Positions 1 through 9,863 are shown, counted from the first letter of the stretch. The stretch: DNA of 64,000 nucleotides from Streptomyces spongiicola (GCF_003122365.1 NZ_CP029254.1:7116418-7180417), one strand, 5' to 3'. Translations and numbers: made by a program. Notes: generated by a model not told the origin, from the sequence alone.

Positions 1-819
1 CGAGCGCGCCGGCATCGGCTTACCCCGGCTCTCGAAGAGCGCGTGCGGGCCGAGGTAGGCGCCACCCGGCACGAGGTAGTCCGTGGCGGCTCGCAGTGAC
101 GGCAGGGCTGCCTGCTCCGGAGGCTGCGCCAGCCACCGCAGGGCCGCCCCGGCCACCGGCCGCAGCAGTGCCGGCGCGTCGCCGTGCCACAGCCCGGTCG
201 CCGACAGGCCCGGGTGCGCGGCGAGGGAGACGGTGGCTGCGCCCGCACCGGCGAGCCGGTGCTGCAGTTCCCTGGCGAACATCAGGTTCGCGAGCTTGGA
301 CCGCCCGTATGCCGTCACCGAACGCCTGCCGCTCGTCGAGCGGGCCTGCCCGTCGTCGAAGCCGGCGGTGCCGGCCCGGTGTGCCAGGCTTGTGACGGTG
401 ACGACGCGGGAGCCCGGCACATGCCGCATCAGGTCCAGCAGCAGGCCGGTGAGAGCGAAATGCCCCAGGTGGTTGACACCGAAGTGGGCCTCGAAGCCGT
501 CCTCGGTGCGCCGGAACGGCGGGAACATCACCCCGGCGTTGTTGACGAGCAGGTCCAGGCGCTGATGTCGGCCCCGTATCTCGGCAGCCGCCTGCCGTAC
601 GGAGTCCAGCGAGGCGAGGTCGAGGCGTACTACCTCGGTGCGGCCGCCGATGCGGGCCGCGGCGGCAAGGCCCCGTTCGACGTTGCGGCAGGCGAGTACG
701 ACATGAGCCCCGCGGGCCGCGAGCGTTCGGGCCGTCTCCAGCCCGATCCCTCCGGAGCCTCCGGTGACCAGCGCGGTCCTACCGCTCTGGTCGGGAACAT
801 CTGCCGTGGACCAGTCCAT
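1..819 (-). CDS. SDR family oxidoreductase, 3' end outside window
   Basis: This is a short-chain dehydrogenase read from an ATG at 819 leftwards; 273 codons are open and no stop is reached before the window edge. The NAD(P)-binding glycine motif (TGGSGGIG, about residues 19-26), the NNAG motif and a YGRSK catalytic signature (YxxxK) are all visible. The order and spacing fit the retinol-dehydrogenase / protochlorophyllide-reductase-like SDR group, which reduces or oxidises small alcohols and ketones. The substrate cannot be inferred. It lies outside the repeat-bounded segment and nothing links it to the enediyne genes. Confidence 0.85.
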   Translation of the reverse strand, partial: MDWSTADVPDQSGRTALVTGGSGGIGLETARTLAARGAHVVLACRNVERGLAAAARIGGRTEVVRLDLASLDSVRQAAAEIRGRHQRLDLLVNNAGVMFPPFRRTEDGFEAHFGVNHLGHFALTGLLLDLMRHVPGSRVVTVTSLAHRAGTAGFDDGQARSTSGRRSVTAYGRSKLANLMFARELQHRLAGAGAATVSLAAHPGLSATGLWHGDAPALLRPVAGAALRWLAQPPEQAALPSLRAATDYLVPGGAYLGPHALFESRGKPMPARS

Positions 820-1039
820 GTCGCCTCCTCGTCGCCCGCGCAGACCGGTCCTTCATCGTCGGTACACGTGCACGAAGCGGCCAACTTCCAGAGTGCGGAC
901 CAGTCGGCCGCCGGTCGTGTTCCACACCGTTGGCCGGTTCGCATACCGCCCCGGTCTGCAGGGCGTCTGCCTTCCGAACCGAGCCGAAAACGACGACTCC
1001 GGCTGGTTCACGGCCTGGCGTTCTTCGTCCGCGACGGGG

Positions 1040-1327
1040 TCAGGGCCGGTTGTTCTTCCCGTCGAGCCACAGCACGTCGGAATCGTCGCGGTGAGTGCCG
1101 TCCGAACCGACGTGCTTGCCGGAGATCTTCGCGCCGTTCTTGAAGACGTGCACCAACGCCATCCCGTGGCCCCGGCCCAGACCGTGGTCTTCCTTCAGCC
1201 ACTCCAGGACCGGGCCGGCCTTCAGCGTCGGGCCTTCGAAGCCGCGCTCCTTCGCCAGCTCGATGAACTGCCGGGGCGTCAGGCCCGTCTTGTCCTCGAT
1301 GTTGTCCAGATAAGCCTGAAAGGACAT
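1040..1327 (-). CDS. DUF4287 domain protein
   Basis: A 95-residue protein starts at an ATG preceded by GAGGAG at good spacing. The sequence MSFQAYLDNIEDKTGLTP with the following PRQFIELAKERGF matches the DUF4287 family as I know it, in which the conserved core begins with an S-x-x-x-Y-L-x-N-I-x-x-K-T-G motif. The function of the family is unknown. The frame is open upstream to 1456, but the strong ribosome site favours the short form. It is a single gene with no operon partner here. Confidence 0.75.
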   Translation of the reverse strand: MSFQAYLDNIEDKTGLTPRQFIELAKERGFEGPTLKAGPVLEWLKEDHGLGRGHGMALVHVFKNGAKISGKHVGSDGTHRDDSDVLWLDGKNNRP

Positions 1328-2085
1328 GTGCTCCTCGCATTCCGATTCGTCCACACGGCCGGTGCCGACCACCTCCAGTGTGCGCGCGTGAAGGTCTGCC
1401 AGGGCCCTCGCCCGGGACTCGGCACGACCTAGCCACGTCACGGGATGTCCAGCCATCCTTCGGCAGAAATCCCGGTGCCACCGGCGTCGCCAGATCGTCC
1501 AGCGGCACGATCACCTCGGTCGTGCCGTTTCTTCTCCTGTGCTCTCACTACGCTCCCCTCCTGCGGAGTTGGCACGTGACCTGTTCAGATGTGTCCACGG
1601 CGCGTCCCATCGGAGGCGGGAAGTGAAGAAGATCCCCGTGGAAGGGTGCTAGATGTCGCGGGCAGGATCCCGGCTCCGACCACAGGGTGAGAGCGTGCCG
1701 AGGGGACGATCCGTTACGAGGGAAACCAGAGATGGCGTACGTCGAGATGGTCTACGGCAGCCAGGCCGAGTGGGATTCCTTCCCGGCCGAGGCATGGCCC
1801 GAGGCGTCGCCAAACCGTGGAACCCACCTGCTGGAACTCCTCGGCGACCACACCGCGGCGGGAGCCGCACACCACGAAACGTCCCCGGCATTGCCGAACA
1901 GAGTGACCTCACCGCAGGAGCCTGCCGTCTCGAAAGCCTGGCAGGCCCCTCTTCAACGACCAGCCTGTCAGGATGACACCATGATCGAATCTACTGCTCT
2001 GGCGACGTTCCGGAACTGGACCCGCACTGACGGATCATTCCACTCCTCCTGGTCGAAGGGTTCCGCACTGTCGTTGGGTTCGTTT
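1328..2085. other. Gene-poor stretch left of repeat copy A
   Basis: No convincing gene is seen across these 758 bases. Short open frames on both strands lack recognisable motifs and good codon bias. The end of the stretch (about 2046-2062) shares an 18-bp string, starting CTCCTGGTCG, with the sequence at 63081-63098. The similarity around the 278-bp repeat therefore extends further upstream, with an extra 128 bp in the right-hand copy. Confidence 0.5.
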
Positions 2086-2363
2086 GGTTCGGGTTGGTTC
2101 TTGGTTTGGTGAGTTGTGTTGGTTGGTGCTGTTTTGGTGTTTTCGGGGTGGTTTGTTGGTGGTTGGTGTTTTGGTTGTGTCGGTTGGGGTCGTGTTGTTT
2201 GTTGAGGGGTTGATTGACTGTTTGTGGGGGTGGGTGTGTTTTTTGTTTGTCTGGGTTTTTTGATGTTGTGTCAGGTTGATGGTGTGTTTTGGTGGGGTTG
2301 TGGTCGGTTGAACCACCGGGTGGTCGGTTGAACCACCGGGTTGTGCCGGTTCCAGTTTTGATC
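2086..2363. repeat. 278-bp direct repeat, copy A
   Basis: This block is identical by eye to 63249-63526 in the same orientation (constant offset 61163). The plus strand is almost entirely G and T, an extreme strand bias, and is unlike normal Streptomyces coding DNA. Near its right end a 20-bp unit containing GGTCGGTTGAACCACC occurs twice in tandem and can form small hairpins. The right edge falls exactly where the molybdopterin oxidoreductase homology stops. It could be a mobile or recombinogenic sequence. No terminal inverted repeats or transposase are visible. Confidence 0.9.
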
Positions 2364-3807
2364 CCTGGCCGGCGGCGATCAGGCAGAGCCGGGCCATGAT
2401 CTCCGCCTCGGAGAGCTGCCCGGGTTCGAGCGGGAGGACCGGTGGCGAGAACCGGGTGTAGTTGCGCACGGTGACGGTGAGCAGCAGCAGGTCGTAGTGG
2501 GGCATCTGCATCATGCGCGGCGGCGGCAGGATGACGTGGGCGCGCCGGGTGGTCTCGTTGAGGTACGGGTCGACGCAGACCATGAAGTCCAGGCCGTCGA
2601 GGGCCCGTCCCAGGCGGGGGCCGTTGGGCGCGGACAGGACCAGGTTCCCGGCCACGCAGATCAGCGCCCTGACCTGCCCCTCGCCGGGGGTCTCCATCTC
2701 GTCGGCGAGGGTCGCGACGGGCAGTTCCCCGAGGGCCTCCGGCAGTCCCCGCACCCGGCTGTGCCAGCGGCCGGAGGTGAAGGGGCGCGGGCCCCAGGGC
2801 ACTTCGAGGGTGGCGGGGCGGGTGAACATGACGCCGCCGGGCCGGTCGAGGTTGCCGGTGAGGGTGTTGAGCACGTCCACCAGGTACTGGGTGAGGGTGC
2901 CGAAGTCTGCGGTGCTGGTGCCCACGCGGGTGTAGACGGCGGCGGTGGGCGCGGAGGCGAGTTCGCGGGCGAGCCGGACGATGGTCGCGGCGGGCACCCC
3001 GGTCGCGGCGGACACGGCGTCGGGGGTGAAGGGGGCGGCGTGCTCGCGCAGTTCCCCGAGCCCCTCCGTCTCGACGCGTACGGTGGTGAGGTCCTCCGCG
3101 AACAGCGTGTGGACCATGGCGAACAGCAGCAGGGCGTCGGTGCCCGGCCGGACGAAGACGTGCTCGTCGGCGAGGTCGGCGGTGCGGGTGCGGCGCGGGT
3201 CGACGACGACGATCCGGCCGCCGCGCGCCCGGATCGCCTTCAGCCGTCCGGGGAAGTCGGGGGCGGCGCACAGCGAGCCGTGTGACTCGGCCGGGTTGGC
3301 GCCGATGACCAGCAGGTGGTCGGTGCGGTCCAGGTCGGGCACGGAGATCGCCATGGCGTTGCCGAACATGAGACCGCAGGAGACGTGCTTGGGCATCTGG
3401 TCGATGGTGCCGGCGCTGTAGAGGTTGGTGGTGCCCAGGGACTGCGAGAGCGGGCCGCGGTAGAAGATGCCGCCCATGGTGTGGAAGGTCGGGTTGCCGA
3501 AGTAGGCGGCGACGGACTGGCGGCCGTGGTCCTCGACGACGCCTGCGAGGCCTTTCTCGACAGCTCGGAAGGCCTCGTCCCAGGTCGCCTCGCGCCACTG
3601 GTCGCCGGTGCGGATCATCGGCGTGCGCAGCCGGTCGGGGTCCTCGTCGATCCGGCCCAGGCTGGCGCCCTTGGGGCAGACGTAGCCCTTGGAGAACGGG
3701 TCGTCGGCGTCGCCGCGGACGCCGGTGACGCGGTCGTCGTCGTCGAGCTCGATCCGCAGTCCGCAGACGGCGTCGCAGACGGGGCAGGTGCGGTGCGCGG
3801 TTCTCAA
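2364..3807 (-). pseudogene. Molybdopterin oxidoreductase, C-terminally truncated
   Basis: The gene starts at a TTG (3807) with GGAG five bases upstream and opens with the 4Fe-4S motif CPVCDAVCGL, followed further on by VCPKG. It then runs through the Mo-bisMGD-binding body typical of nitrate reductase / formate dehydrogenase-like enzymes (for example GTSTADFG and GNLDRPGG). Family members have about 700-760 residues; only about 481 codons of homology remain. The reading frame continues into repeat copy A and ends in meaningless sequence at 2035, so the C-terminal cofactor-binding domain is lost and the enzyme should be inactive. It faces away from the enediyne cluster. Confidence 0.85.
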
Positions 3808-3960
3808 CGGGACTCCAGGTCGTCGGGTGGCGGATCCGTCGCGGCCGGCACGACGGACCGGGCGGTCCGACGATCGCACCGCGCCTTCGCGGGCCGCATC
3901 TTCCCGCGTGCGGTCGTGCCCGCCCGACGGGCCGCCCGTACGGCCGGTGCCGCCGGTGCC

Positions 3961-4050
3961 GCCCGTACTCCCGGTGCCCCCGGTGCCGCCCGTACTCCCG
4001 GTGCCCCCGGTGCCGCCCGTACTCCCGGTGCCCCCGGTGCCCCCGGTGCC
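3961..4050. repeat. 27-bp minisatellite between divergent genes
   Basis: Three complete 27-bp units (GCCCGTACTCCCGGTGCCCC followed by CGGTGCC) occur at 3961-3987, 3988-4014 and 4015-4041. They are flanked by shortened versions back to about 3949 and on to about 4068. The array sits in the 418-bp gap between the truncated oxidoreductase and the first biosynthetic gene. In one frame it would read as VLPVPPVPP repeats, but nothing supports translation. Confidence 0.85.
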
Positions 4051-4225
4051 GCCCGTACCCCCGGTGCCGCGGCGGCGCTGCGCAATCAAGGAGATGCCCG
4101 CCTCGGCGAGCGGGTGCGACGCTGCGAGCCATGGCCGTGGGCCAGGGTCGCAGTGCGGCGCGACATGGGCGGGTGCCCTGTGCCGCGGTGCGGCTTCATT
4201 CCAAGGCGAAGGAAACCGCGCAGCA

Positions 4226-5464
4226 ATGACCGTCACCGCGAGTGCTTCCGAACGGACCGCCGTCCCGGTACCCGAACCCGGACTGACCCCGGACGAGGTC
4301 GTGGCCCGGGCCGAGGAGCTCGCCCGCGGGCTGATCGGCCGCCAGGCCGAGACGGAGCAGCGCGGCTTCTACGCCGAGGACACCCATGAGGCGTTCCGCC
4401 GGGCGGGCCTGTACCGGATCCTCGTTCCACGGCGCTACGGCGGTTACGAGTTCGGTGTCGAGACCTTCATGCGCGTGGTGGTCGCCCTTTCGCGGGGCTG
4501 CCCCTCGACGGGCTGGATGTACTGCCTGGGCGCCGCCCACGCGCACGCGGTGGCCGCCCTGTTCGACGAGCGGGCGCAGTCGGAGATCTTCGCCTGCGGC
4601 GACTTCCTGTGCCCCGCGACGGTGGCTCCGAGCGGCACGGGCCGGCGCACGGCCGACGGGCGGTGGCTGATCGAGGGCACCTGGCGCTACTGCTCCGGAT
4701 CGCCGTACGCCACGCACTTCCTGGGCCACACCCTGGTCGACGACGGGGACGGCGAGGTACGCCCCCTGCTGTTCGTCGCCCCGCGCGAGACGTTCAGCCG
4801 GCTCGACGACTGGGGTGCGCAGCTCGGTCTGCGGGGCAGCGGCTCGCACGGCCTCCGGATCGAGAACGGGCTGATCCCTGACCGGTTCACCCTGGACACC
4901 CACCTCAGCCAGGTGAGTGTCGCCGACGGCACCCCGGGGCGCGCCCTGCACGGCAACCCGATGTACGGGGGCGGGCCGCTGAGCTTCATGATCCTGGAGG
5001 ACGCGGCGCTCGCGGTCGGCATGGCCAAGGGGGCTCTCGACGCGTACGAGGAGCTGATGAGGTCGCGGCAGACGATGTTCCCGCCCGTCGTCACCCGCTT
5101 CGAGGATCCCGACTTCCAGTACTGGTACGGCGAGGCGGCCGGTCTGGTGCTCTCCGCGGAGGCCGGCCTGCTGGGCGCGATCCGGATGTGGGACGAGGCC
5201 GCCGCTGTGGGAGGCGTCACTCCCGAGCACGAGCTGCGGGTCGCCGCGGTCTGCCGTGAGGCGGTGCGGATGAGCTGGCGCGCGGTCGAGAGGTATCTCT
5301 TCCCGACCGCCGGTTCCAGCGCCGTCCGCAACGGCGAGCGCATGGAACGGATCTGGCGCGACATGTCCATGCAGCAGAGCCATGCCGGAATCGCCGTCTT
5401 CCTGTTCACCGCCGCCAACCGGGAACTCGCGCGCGCCCGCTTCGGTGCCGCGGGCGCCCGCTGA
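4226..5464 (+). CDS. Acyl-CoA dehydrogenase-like flavin monooxygenase
   Basis: This 412-residue protein has the acyl-CoA dehydrogenase fold signature of group D flavin monooxygenases (HsaA/HpaB relatives). It has an N-terminal helical region with RYGGYEFG, a middle region with GTWRYCSGSPYA and a C-terminal helical bundle. Such enzymes use reduced flavin delivered by a separate reductase to hydroxylate phenolic or carrier-bound substrates. It is the first gene of the rightward tailoring block. The ATG at 4226 has an AAGGA about 13 bases upstream, a little far. An upstream proline-rich extension of the frame is not believable. The substrate is unknown; a second relative is encoded at 14834. Confidence 0.8.
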   Translation: MTVTASASERTAVPVPEPGLTPDEVVARAEELARGLIGRQAETEQRGFYAEDTHEAFRRAGLYRILVPRRYGGYEFGVETFMRVVVALSRGCPSTGWMYCLGAAHAHAVAALFDERAQSEIFACGDFLCPATVAPSGTGRRTADGRWLIEGTWRYCSGSPYATHFLGHTLVDDGDGEVRPLLFVAPRETFSRLDDWGAQLGLRGSGSHGLRIENGLIPDRFTLDTHLSQVSVADGTPGRALHGNPMYGGGPLSFMILEDAALAVGMAKGALDAYEELMRSRQTMFPPVVTRFEDPDFQYWYGEAAGLVLSAEAGLLGAIRMWDEAAAVGGVTPEHELRVAAVCREAVRMSWRAVERYLFPTAGSSAVRNGERMERIWRDMSMQQSHAGIAVFLFTAANRELARARFGAAGAR

Positions 5465-5628
5465 GTTCCCCGGCCGCCCGCCCGGACGGCGCGGCGGCCG
5501 GGGGCAGCACACCAGGAGATGCGCCGCGGTGAGCCGGGGCGCGACGATCGGCTCCTCTGGAGCCGATCACCTGATTGCAGACCAGACCAGAATTCCACCC
5601 CATAGCGGGGAATTTCGAGGAGGTACCC

Positions 5629-7089
5629 GTGTCGGGCGACAAGACCGGTACTCGCGCGGTGGTACTCGGCGGAAGCATCGCCGGCCTGTTCGCGGCCAGA
5701 GTGCTCGCCGATGCCTACGACGACGTACTCATTGTGGACCGCGACGTCCTGGTCGGGGTGGAAGGGCCGCGCAAGCACTGCCCCCAGAGCCGGCACATCA
5801 ACGGCCTGCTGGCCCGCGGCCAGCTCGCCATGGAGGAGATGTACCCGGGGATCACCGAGGAGATCTTCGCGGACGGCGTCCCCACCGGCGACCTCGCCGG
5901 CCATGTGCGCTGGTACTTCAACGGTCGGCGCCTCAAGCCGGAGGTCGCGGGCCTGACCTGCGTGGCCGCGAGCCGCCCCATGCTGGAGAAGCACATCCGC
6001 CGGCGCACCGCGGCGCTGCCTGCGGTCTCCTTCCGCGAACAGCACGACATCCTCGGCCTGGTGACGACCCCGGACCGCGGCCGGGTCACCGGCGTCCGCG
6101 TCCAGAGCCTGCTCGGGGAGGGCGGCGAGGAGGTCATCGAGGCCGACCTCGTGGTCGACGCGACCGGCCGCGGCTCGCGTACCCCCGTATGGCTGGAGGA
6201 GCTCGGCTACCCGCGGGTTGTCGAGGAGCGCAAGAAGATCGGCCTCGCTTACGTCACCCAGCACTACAGGCTGCTGGCGGACCCGTACGACGGCGATCTG
6301 TCCATCAACCCGGTGGCCTCGCCCGCGCTGCCCCGCGGCGCCATCTTCACCAAGACCGACGGCGACCGGGTGGAGCTGACCACGTACGGCCTGCTCGGCG
6401 ACCACCCGCCGACCGACCAGGAGGGCCTGTACGCCTGGGTGAAGTCGCTGGCGGTACCGGACATCCACGACGCGCTGCAGCACGCCGTGCCACTGGACGA
6501 GCCGGTCGCCTTCCGCTTCCCGACGACGCTGCGCCGCCGTTACGAGGACTTGGACCGCTTCCCGCTGGGCCTGCTGGTCACCGGCGACGCCGTCACCACC
6601 TTCAACCCGGTCTACGCCCAGGGCATGACGGCCGCCGCGCTCGGCGCCCTGACCCTGCGCGACCATCTGCACACCGGCGCGGCCCCGATCCCCGCGCAGT
6701 ACTTCCGCGATCTCGCCACCGAGGTCATCGACCCGCCGTGGGAGATGACCAACGCCGTCGACCTCACCTTCCCCGGGGTCCAGGGCGAGCGCACCAGGCA
6801 GGTCAAGGCGGCTCAGACCTTCCTGAAGCTGGTGCAGACCGCGGCCGTCCACGACGGCAAGGTCACCGCCGCGTACATGCGGGGCGCCGGACTCGTCGAC
6901 AAGCCCGACGCCATGATGCGCCCGGCGTTCCTCGCCCGTGTGCTGTGGAACGTGGTGCGCGGCGCGATCACGGACCGGCTCGGCGGCGGCGCGGAGGGCG
7001 CCTCCGCCCGCCGCCCGGTGGCGACGGCCCCGCCGTCGCCCCAGGCCTCCTCACCGTCCCGCGGCGACGAACTCGTCTCGACGAACTGA
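5629..7089 (+). CDS. FAD-dependent monooxygenase/epoxidase-like
   Basis: The GTG start has a textbook GAGGAGG five bases upstream; the product has 486 residues. The N-terminus shows a Rossmann FAD-binding motif (VVLGGSIAGLFAA) and a mid-protein DATGRGSRTP segment. A second FAD-contact motif, TGDAVTTFNPVYAQGM, lies near residue 330. This pattern resembles the MonCI/Lsd18-type epoxidases and aromatic hydroxylases. Tryptophan-halogenase motifs (GxGxxG followed by WxWxIP) are not present, so it should not be called a halogenase. It lies between a group D monooxygenase and the adenylation gene, which suggests oxidative tailoring. The exact reaction is not known. Confidence 0.75.
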   Translation: MSGDKTGTRAVVLGGSIAGLFAARVLADAYDDVLIVDRDVLVGVEGPRKHCPQSRHINGLLARGQLAMEEMYPGITEEIFADGVPTGDLAGHVRWYFNGRRLKPEVAGLTCVAASRPMLEKHIRRRTAALPAVSFREQHDILGLVTTPDRGRVTGVRVQSLLGEGGEEVIEADLVVDATGRGSRTPVWLEELGYPRVVEERKKIGLAYVTQHYRLLADPYDGDLSINPVASPALPRGAIFTKTDGDRVELTTYGLLGDHPPTDQEGLYAWVKSLAVPDIHDALQHAVPLDEPVAFRFPTTLRRRYEDLDRFPLGLLVTGDAVTTFNPVYAQGMTAAALGALTLRDHLHTGAAPIPAQYFRDLATEVIDPPWEMTNAVDLTFPGVQGERTRQVKAAQTFLKLVQTAAVHDGKVTAAYMRGAGLVDKPDAMMRPAFLARVLWNVVRGAITDRLGGGAEGASARRPVATAPPSPQASSPSRGDELVSTN

Positions 7090-7121
7090 GCCGCACCCGG
7101 CCTGCGACGAAGGGAGTGGGC

Positions 7122-9800
7122 GTGACCGAGACGGCCCGGGTGGTCCGTGCGTACGCCGTGACCGGCGGCCTCCGCCTGCCGGCGCTGCGCGCCGCCTGGC
7201 ACGGCGTCGCCGCGCGGCACCGCGCCCAGGACGGCGGTGCCGCCGGGCCGGGCGGGGACGCCCGCCCGATCGCGGAACTCGGCGACGTCACGGATCCCGG
7301 TCCGTGGCAGGCCGCCGAACGGCTGTGGGCCGACCCCTCGTCCCTCGCCTTCCCCGCCGGGCACGGTCCGGCCGCGCGCCTGACCGTCGCGCGGTGCGCC
7401 GATGGCGGACACCTCGTGCTGCTGGCCGCGAACCGGGCGTTCGCGGCCGGCGGCCACCGGCTCGCCTCCCTCGTCGACGGCCTCGGCGCCGCCTACGCGG
7501 CCGCGGTCGGGACCGGGGGCGACCCGGCCGTCGCCTCGTTCGACGGGGGTACGGGGCCGGCCGGGGCCGTCGGGGCGCTGGCCGCCTCCGAGGGGGCCGC
7601 CCCTTCCGACGTCCTGCTGGCCGCGTACTGCTGCCTCGTCGGGCGCCACCGCGACACGGAGCGGCCGGTCGTGGCCGTGCGTGGGACGGACGGCGGCCGG
7701 ACGGCGGTCCGCGCCGACCTGTCCGGCGGCGGCCTGCCCGGCGGCCCGTCCTTCCGTGAGCTGGTACGGCAGATCTCCGTGTCGGCCCACGAGCCGGCCC
7801 CGGACGCTCCCGTGGACGCGGCGTTCGTCGTGGAGGGCCCGGCTGAACCGGTGCTCCGGCTGCCCGGTGCGCGGGTTCGGCGGCTGCGGGCCGGCGGTGA
7901 CCTGCCCGACACGGATCTCACCCTCGCGGTGCACGACGGCGCGCCCCGCCTCACGGGCTCGCTGGAGTACCGGACCGCTCCCTCCGACTCCGCGGCCGCT
8001 CCCGGTCTGCTCGGCCAGCTCCGCACCCTTCTGGACGCGGCGCTGACCGACCCCGGCACACCGGTGGCCGCCCTCCCCCTGGAGACGCCCGAGCGGCTCA
8101 GCTCGGCCGTGCGCGAGGCGGACCTCACCGGCACGGGGCCCGGCAGCGGGCCGCCCGTGCACGAGCGGGTGCGTGCCGCGGCCCTGGCCACGCCCGGCGC
8201 GCCCGCACTGGACACCGCCCAGGGCACCGTCACCTACGCCGAGTTGAACGCCCGGGCCGCGGGAGTCACGGACGCGCTGCGCGCGCTCGGCGTCGGCGAG
8301 GGCGCGCCGGTGGCGCTGCGGCTGCCCAACGGCCCCGGCCAGGCCGCGGCGCTGCTCGGCGTCCTCGGCGCGGGCGCCCACGCGGTGGGCCTCGCCGCCC
8401 GGGACTCTGGGGAACGCGTCAAGGCCGTGCTCGCCGGGCTGCGCCCGCACTGCCTGGTGGTGGCCGGGGAGCAGGCCGCCGCGCCGCTGCCGACCTGGTA
8501 CCGCGTCGAACTGGGCGGCCACGTCCTCGACCTGGACGCCCTGCCCCTGCCGGACCCCGGTGGCTCCCCCGGCTCCGCCGCCCCGCTCCCGAAGGACTTC
8601 CCGACCGGCCCGGCCTCCCCCGTCCGGGCCCTGCCCTGCGCGGGCGGCGCGGTCGCGCCGCCCGCGCAGGGCCCCTCCGGCGCCGCGTCCGACCGGTGGG
8701 CCTACATCGCCTACACGTCCGGCTCGACCGGCGCGCCCAAGGGCATTCCGCAGACCCACCGGACCTTCGCACAGTTCGTCGACTGGTTCGCCGGCGCCTT
8801 CGGCATCGGGCCCGGGTCCCGTGTGGCGCAGTGGGCCCAGCCCGGCTACGACGCCTCGCTGGTCGAGCTGTTCTCGGCACTGACCACGGGTGCCGCCCTG
8901 TGCCCGGTCCCGGAACGGCTCCGGGCCCACCCGGAGAAGCTGGCCGGCTGGCTGGAGTCGGAGCGGATCACCCACTTCCAGACGGTGCCGAGCTTCGCCC
9001 GGGAACTGCTCGCCGCGCTCGACACCGCGGGCGTGCGGCTCCCCTCCCTGAGCCACCTCCTGCTCGCGGGCGAGGCGTTGCACGGGGAACTCGCCGATGC
9101 CCTGCGCGCCGCGCTGCCCGGGGTCCGGCTGGTCAACCTGTACGGCGCCACCGAGACCGTCCTGGCCACCTGGCACGAGGTGGACGGGGCGGTCGGCGAC
9201 GGCTTCGTGCCGGTCGGACGTCCGATCCCGGGCCGTCAGGTGCTGGTCCTCGACGAGCACGACCGGCCCTGCCCCACGGGTGTCACCGGCCGCATCGTGG
9301 TGTGCGGCCCGTACGTCACCCCCGGCTACGTCGGTGCCGAGCGGCCCGGCGAGGCGTTCCGTCCCGTGGCCGGCCCCGCCGGGTCCGGTCTCGTCGGCGG
9401 AGCCTGCTACCGCGGCGGGGACCTGGGGCGCCGGCGCTGGGACGGTTTGCTGGAGTTCCGGGGGCGGGCGGACTCCCGGGTCAAGATCCGCGGTACCCGG
9501 CTGGAACTCACCGACGTCGAAGCCGCGCTGGGCTCCGACCCGTCGGTGGCCGCGTGCGCCGTGGTCGCCCGTACCGCCGCGGACGGGCTGGTGGAGCGGC
9601 TGGTGGCGTACGTGGTGCCGAGCGGCGGACCGGACGGCGATCCGGCCGACGCCTCGGGCGCCTGGCGCGCCACGCTTCGCGGCTGGTTCGGCAGGGCGCT
9701 GCCCGCGGTGTCGTTCGTGACGCTCGCGCGCCTGCCCCACAACACCGGCGGAAAGGTCGACCGGCGTGCGCTGGCGGACCTTGCGCAACCCCCGCGCTGA
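7122..9800 (+). CDS. NRPS adenylation enzyme with degenerate condensation-like N-terminus
   Basis: The 892-residue protein starts at GTG with AGGGAG upstream (an alternative GTG is at 7116). Residues from about 360 onward form an adenylation domain: YTSGSTGAPKG (A3), NLYGATE (A5), YRGGDLG (A7), GRADSRVKIRG (A8) and NTGGKVDRR (A10). The N-terminal 350 residues look like a condensation domain in which the catalytic HHxxxDG has become NRAFAAG, so it should be inactive. No carrier domain is fused; the free PCP at 18829 is the likely partner. Next to the aminomutase, it probably activates beta-tyrosine, as SgcC1 does in C-1027. It ends 63 bp before the aminomutase. Confidence 0.88.
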   Translation: MTETARVVRAYAVTGGLRLPALRAAWHGVAARHRAQDGGAAGPGGDARPIAELGDVTDPGPWQAAERLWADPSSLAFPAGHGPAARLTVARCADGGHLVLLAANRAFAAGGHRLASLVDGLGAAYAAAVGTGGDPAVASFDGGTGPAGAVGALAASEGAAPSDVLLAAYCCLVGRHRDTERPVVAVRGTDGGRTAVRADLSGGGLPGGPSFRELVRQISVSAHEPAPDAPVDAAFVVEGPAEPVLRLPGARVRRLRAGGDLPDTDLTLAVHDGAPRLTGSLEYRTAPSDSAAAPGLLGQLRTLLDAALTDPGTPVAALPLETPERLSSAVREADLTGTGPGSGPPVHERVRAAALATPGAPALDTAQGTVTYAELNARAAGVTDALRALGVGEGAPVALRLPNGPGQAAALLGVLGAGAHAVGLAARDSGERVKAVLAGLRPHCLVVAGEQAAAPLPTWYRVELGGHVLDLDALPLPDPGGSPGSAAPLPKDFPTGPASPVRALPCAGGAVAPPAQGPSGAASDRWAYIAYTSGSTGAPKGIPQTHRTFAQFVDWFAGAFGIGPGSRVAQWAQPGYDASLVELFSALTTGAALCPVPERLRAHPEKLAGWLESERITHFQTVPSFARELLAALDTAGVRLPSLSHLLLAGEALHGELADALRAALPGVRLVNLYGATETVLATWHEVDGAVGDGFVPVGRPIPGRQVLVLDEHDRPCPTGVTGRIVVCGPYVTPGYVGAERPGEAFRPVAGPAGSGLVGGACYRGGDLGRRRWDGLLEFRGRADSRVKIRGTRLELTDVEAALGSDPSVAACAVVARTAADGLVERLVAYVVPSGGPDGDPADASGAWRATLRGWFGRALPAVSFVTLARLPHNTGGKVDRRALADLAQPPR

Positions 9801-9863
9801 GCGCCTTCCGGCGCCCGCCGTGGGCCGGATTCCTACCTGTATACGTTTCCAATCCATGATGGG

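Noticed and set aside
1738..2112. A possible small gene starting MAYVEMVYGSQAEW
   Set aside because: It has no recognisable family, poor third-position GC at its end, and runs into the G/T repeat. It is best treated as chance or a remnant.
2086..2363. Insertion sequence
   Set aside because: There are no terminal inverted repeats, no target duplication and no transposase in either copy. It is recorded only as a direct repeat.
3689..4225. A proline-rich N-terminal extension of the first monooxygenase
   Set aside because: The extension is the translated 27-bp minisatellite and antisense of the oxidoreductase gene. The family homology starts after 4226.
5629..7089. Flavin-dependent halogenase
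   Set aside because: It would fit a chloro-beta-tyrosine pathway, but the WxWxIP halogenase motif is absent and the motifs fit the epoxidase/hydroxylase group better.
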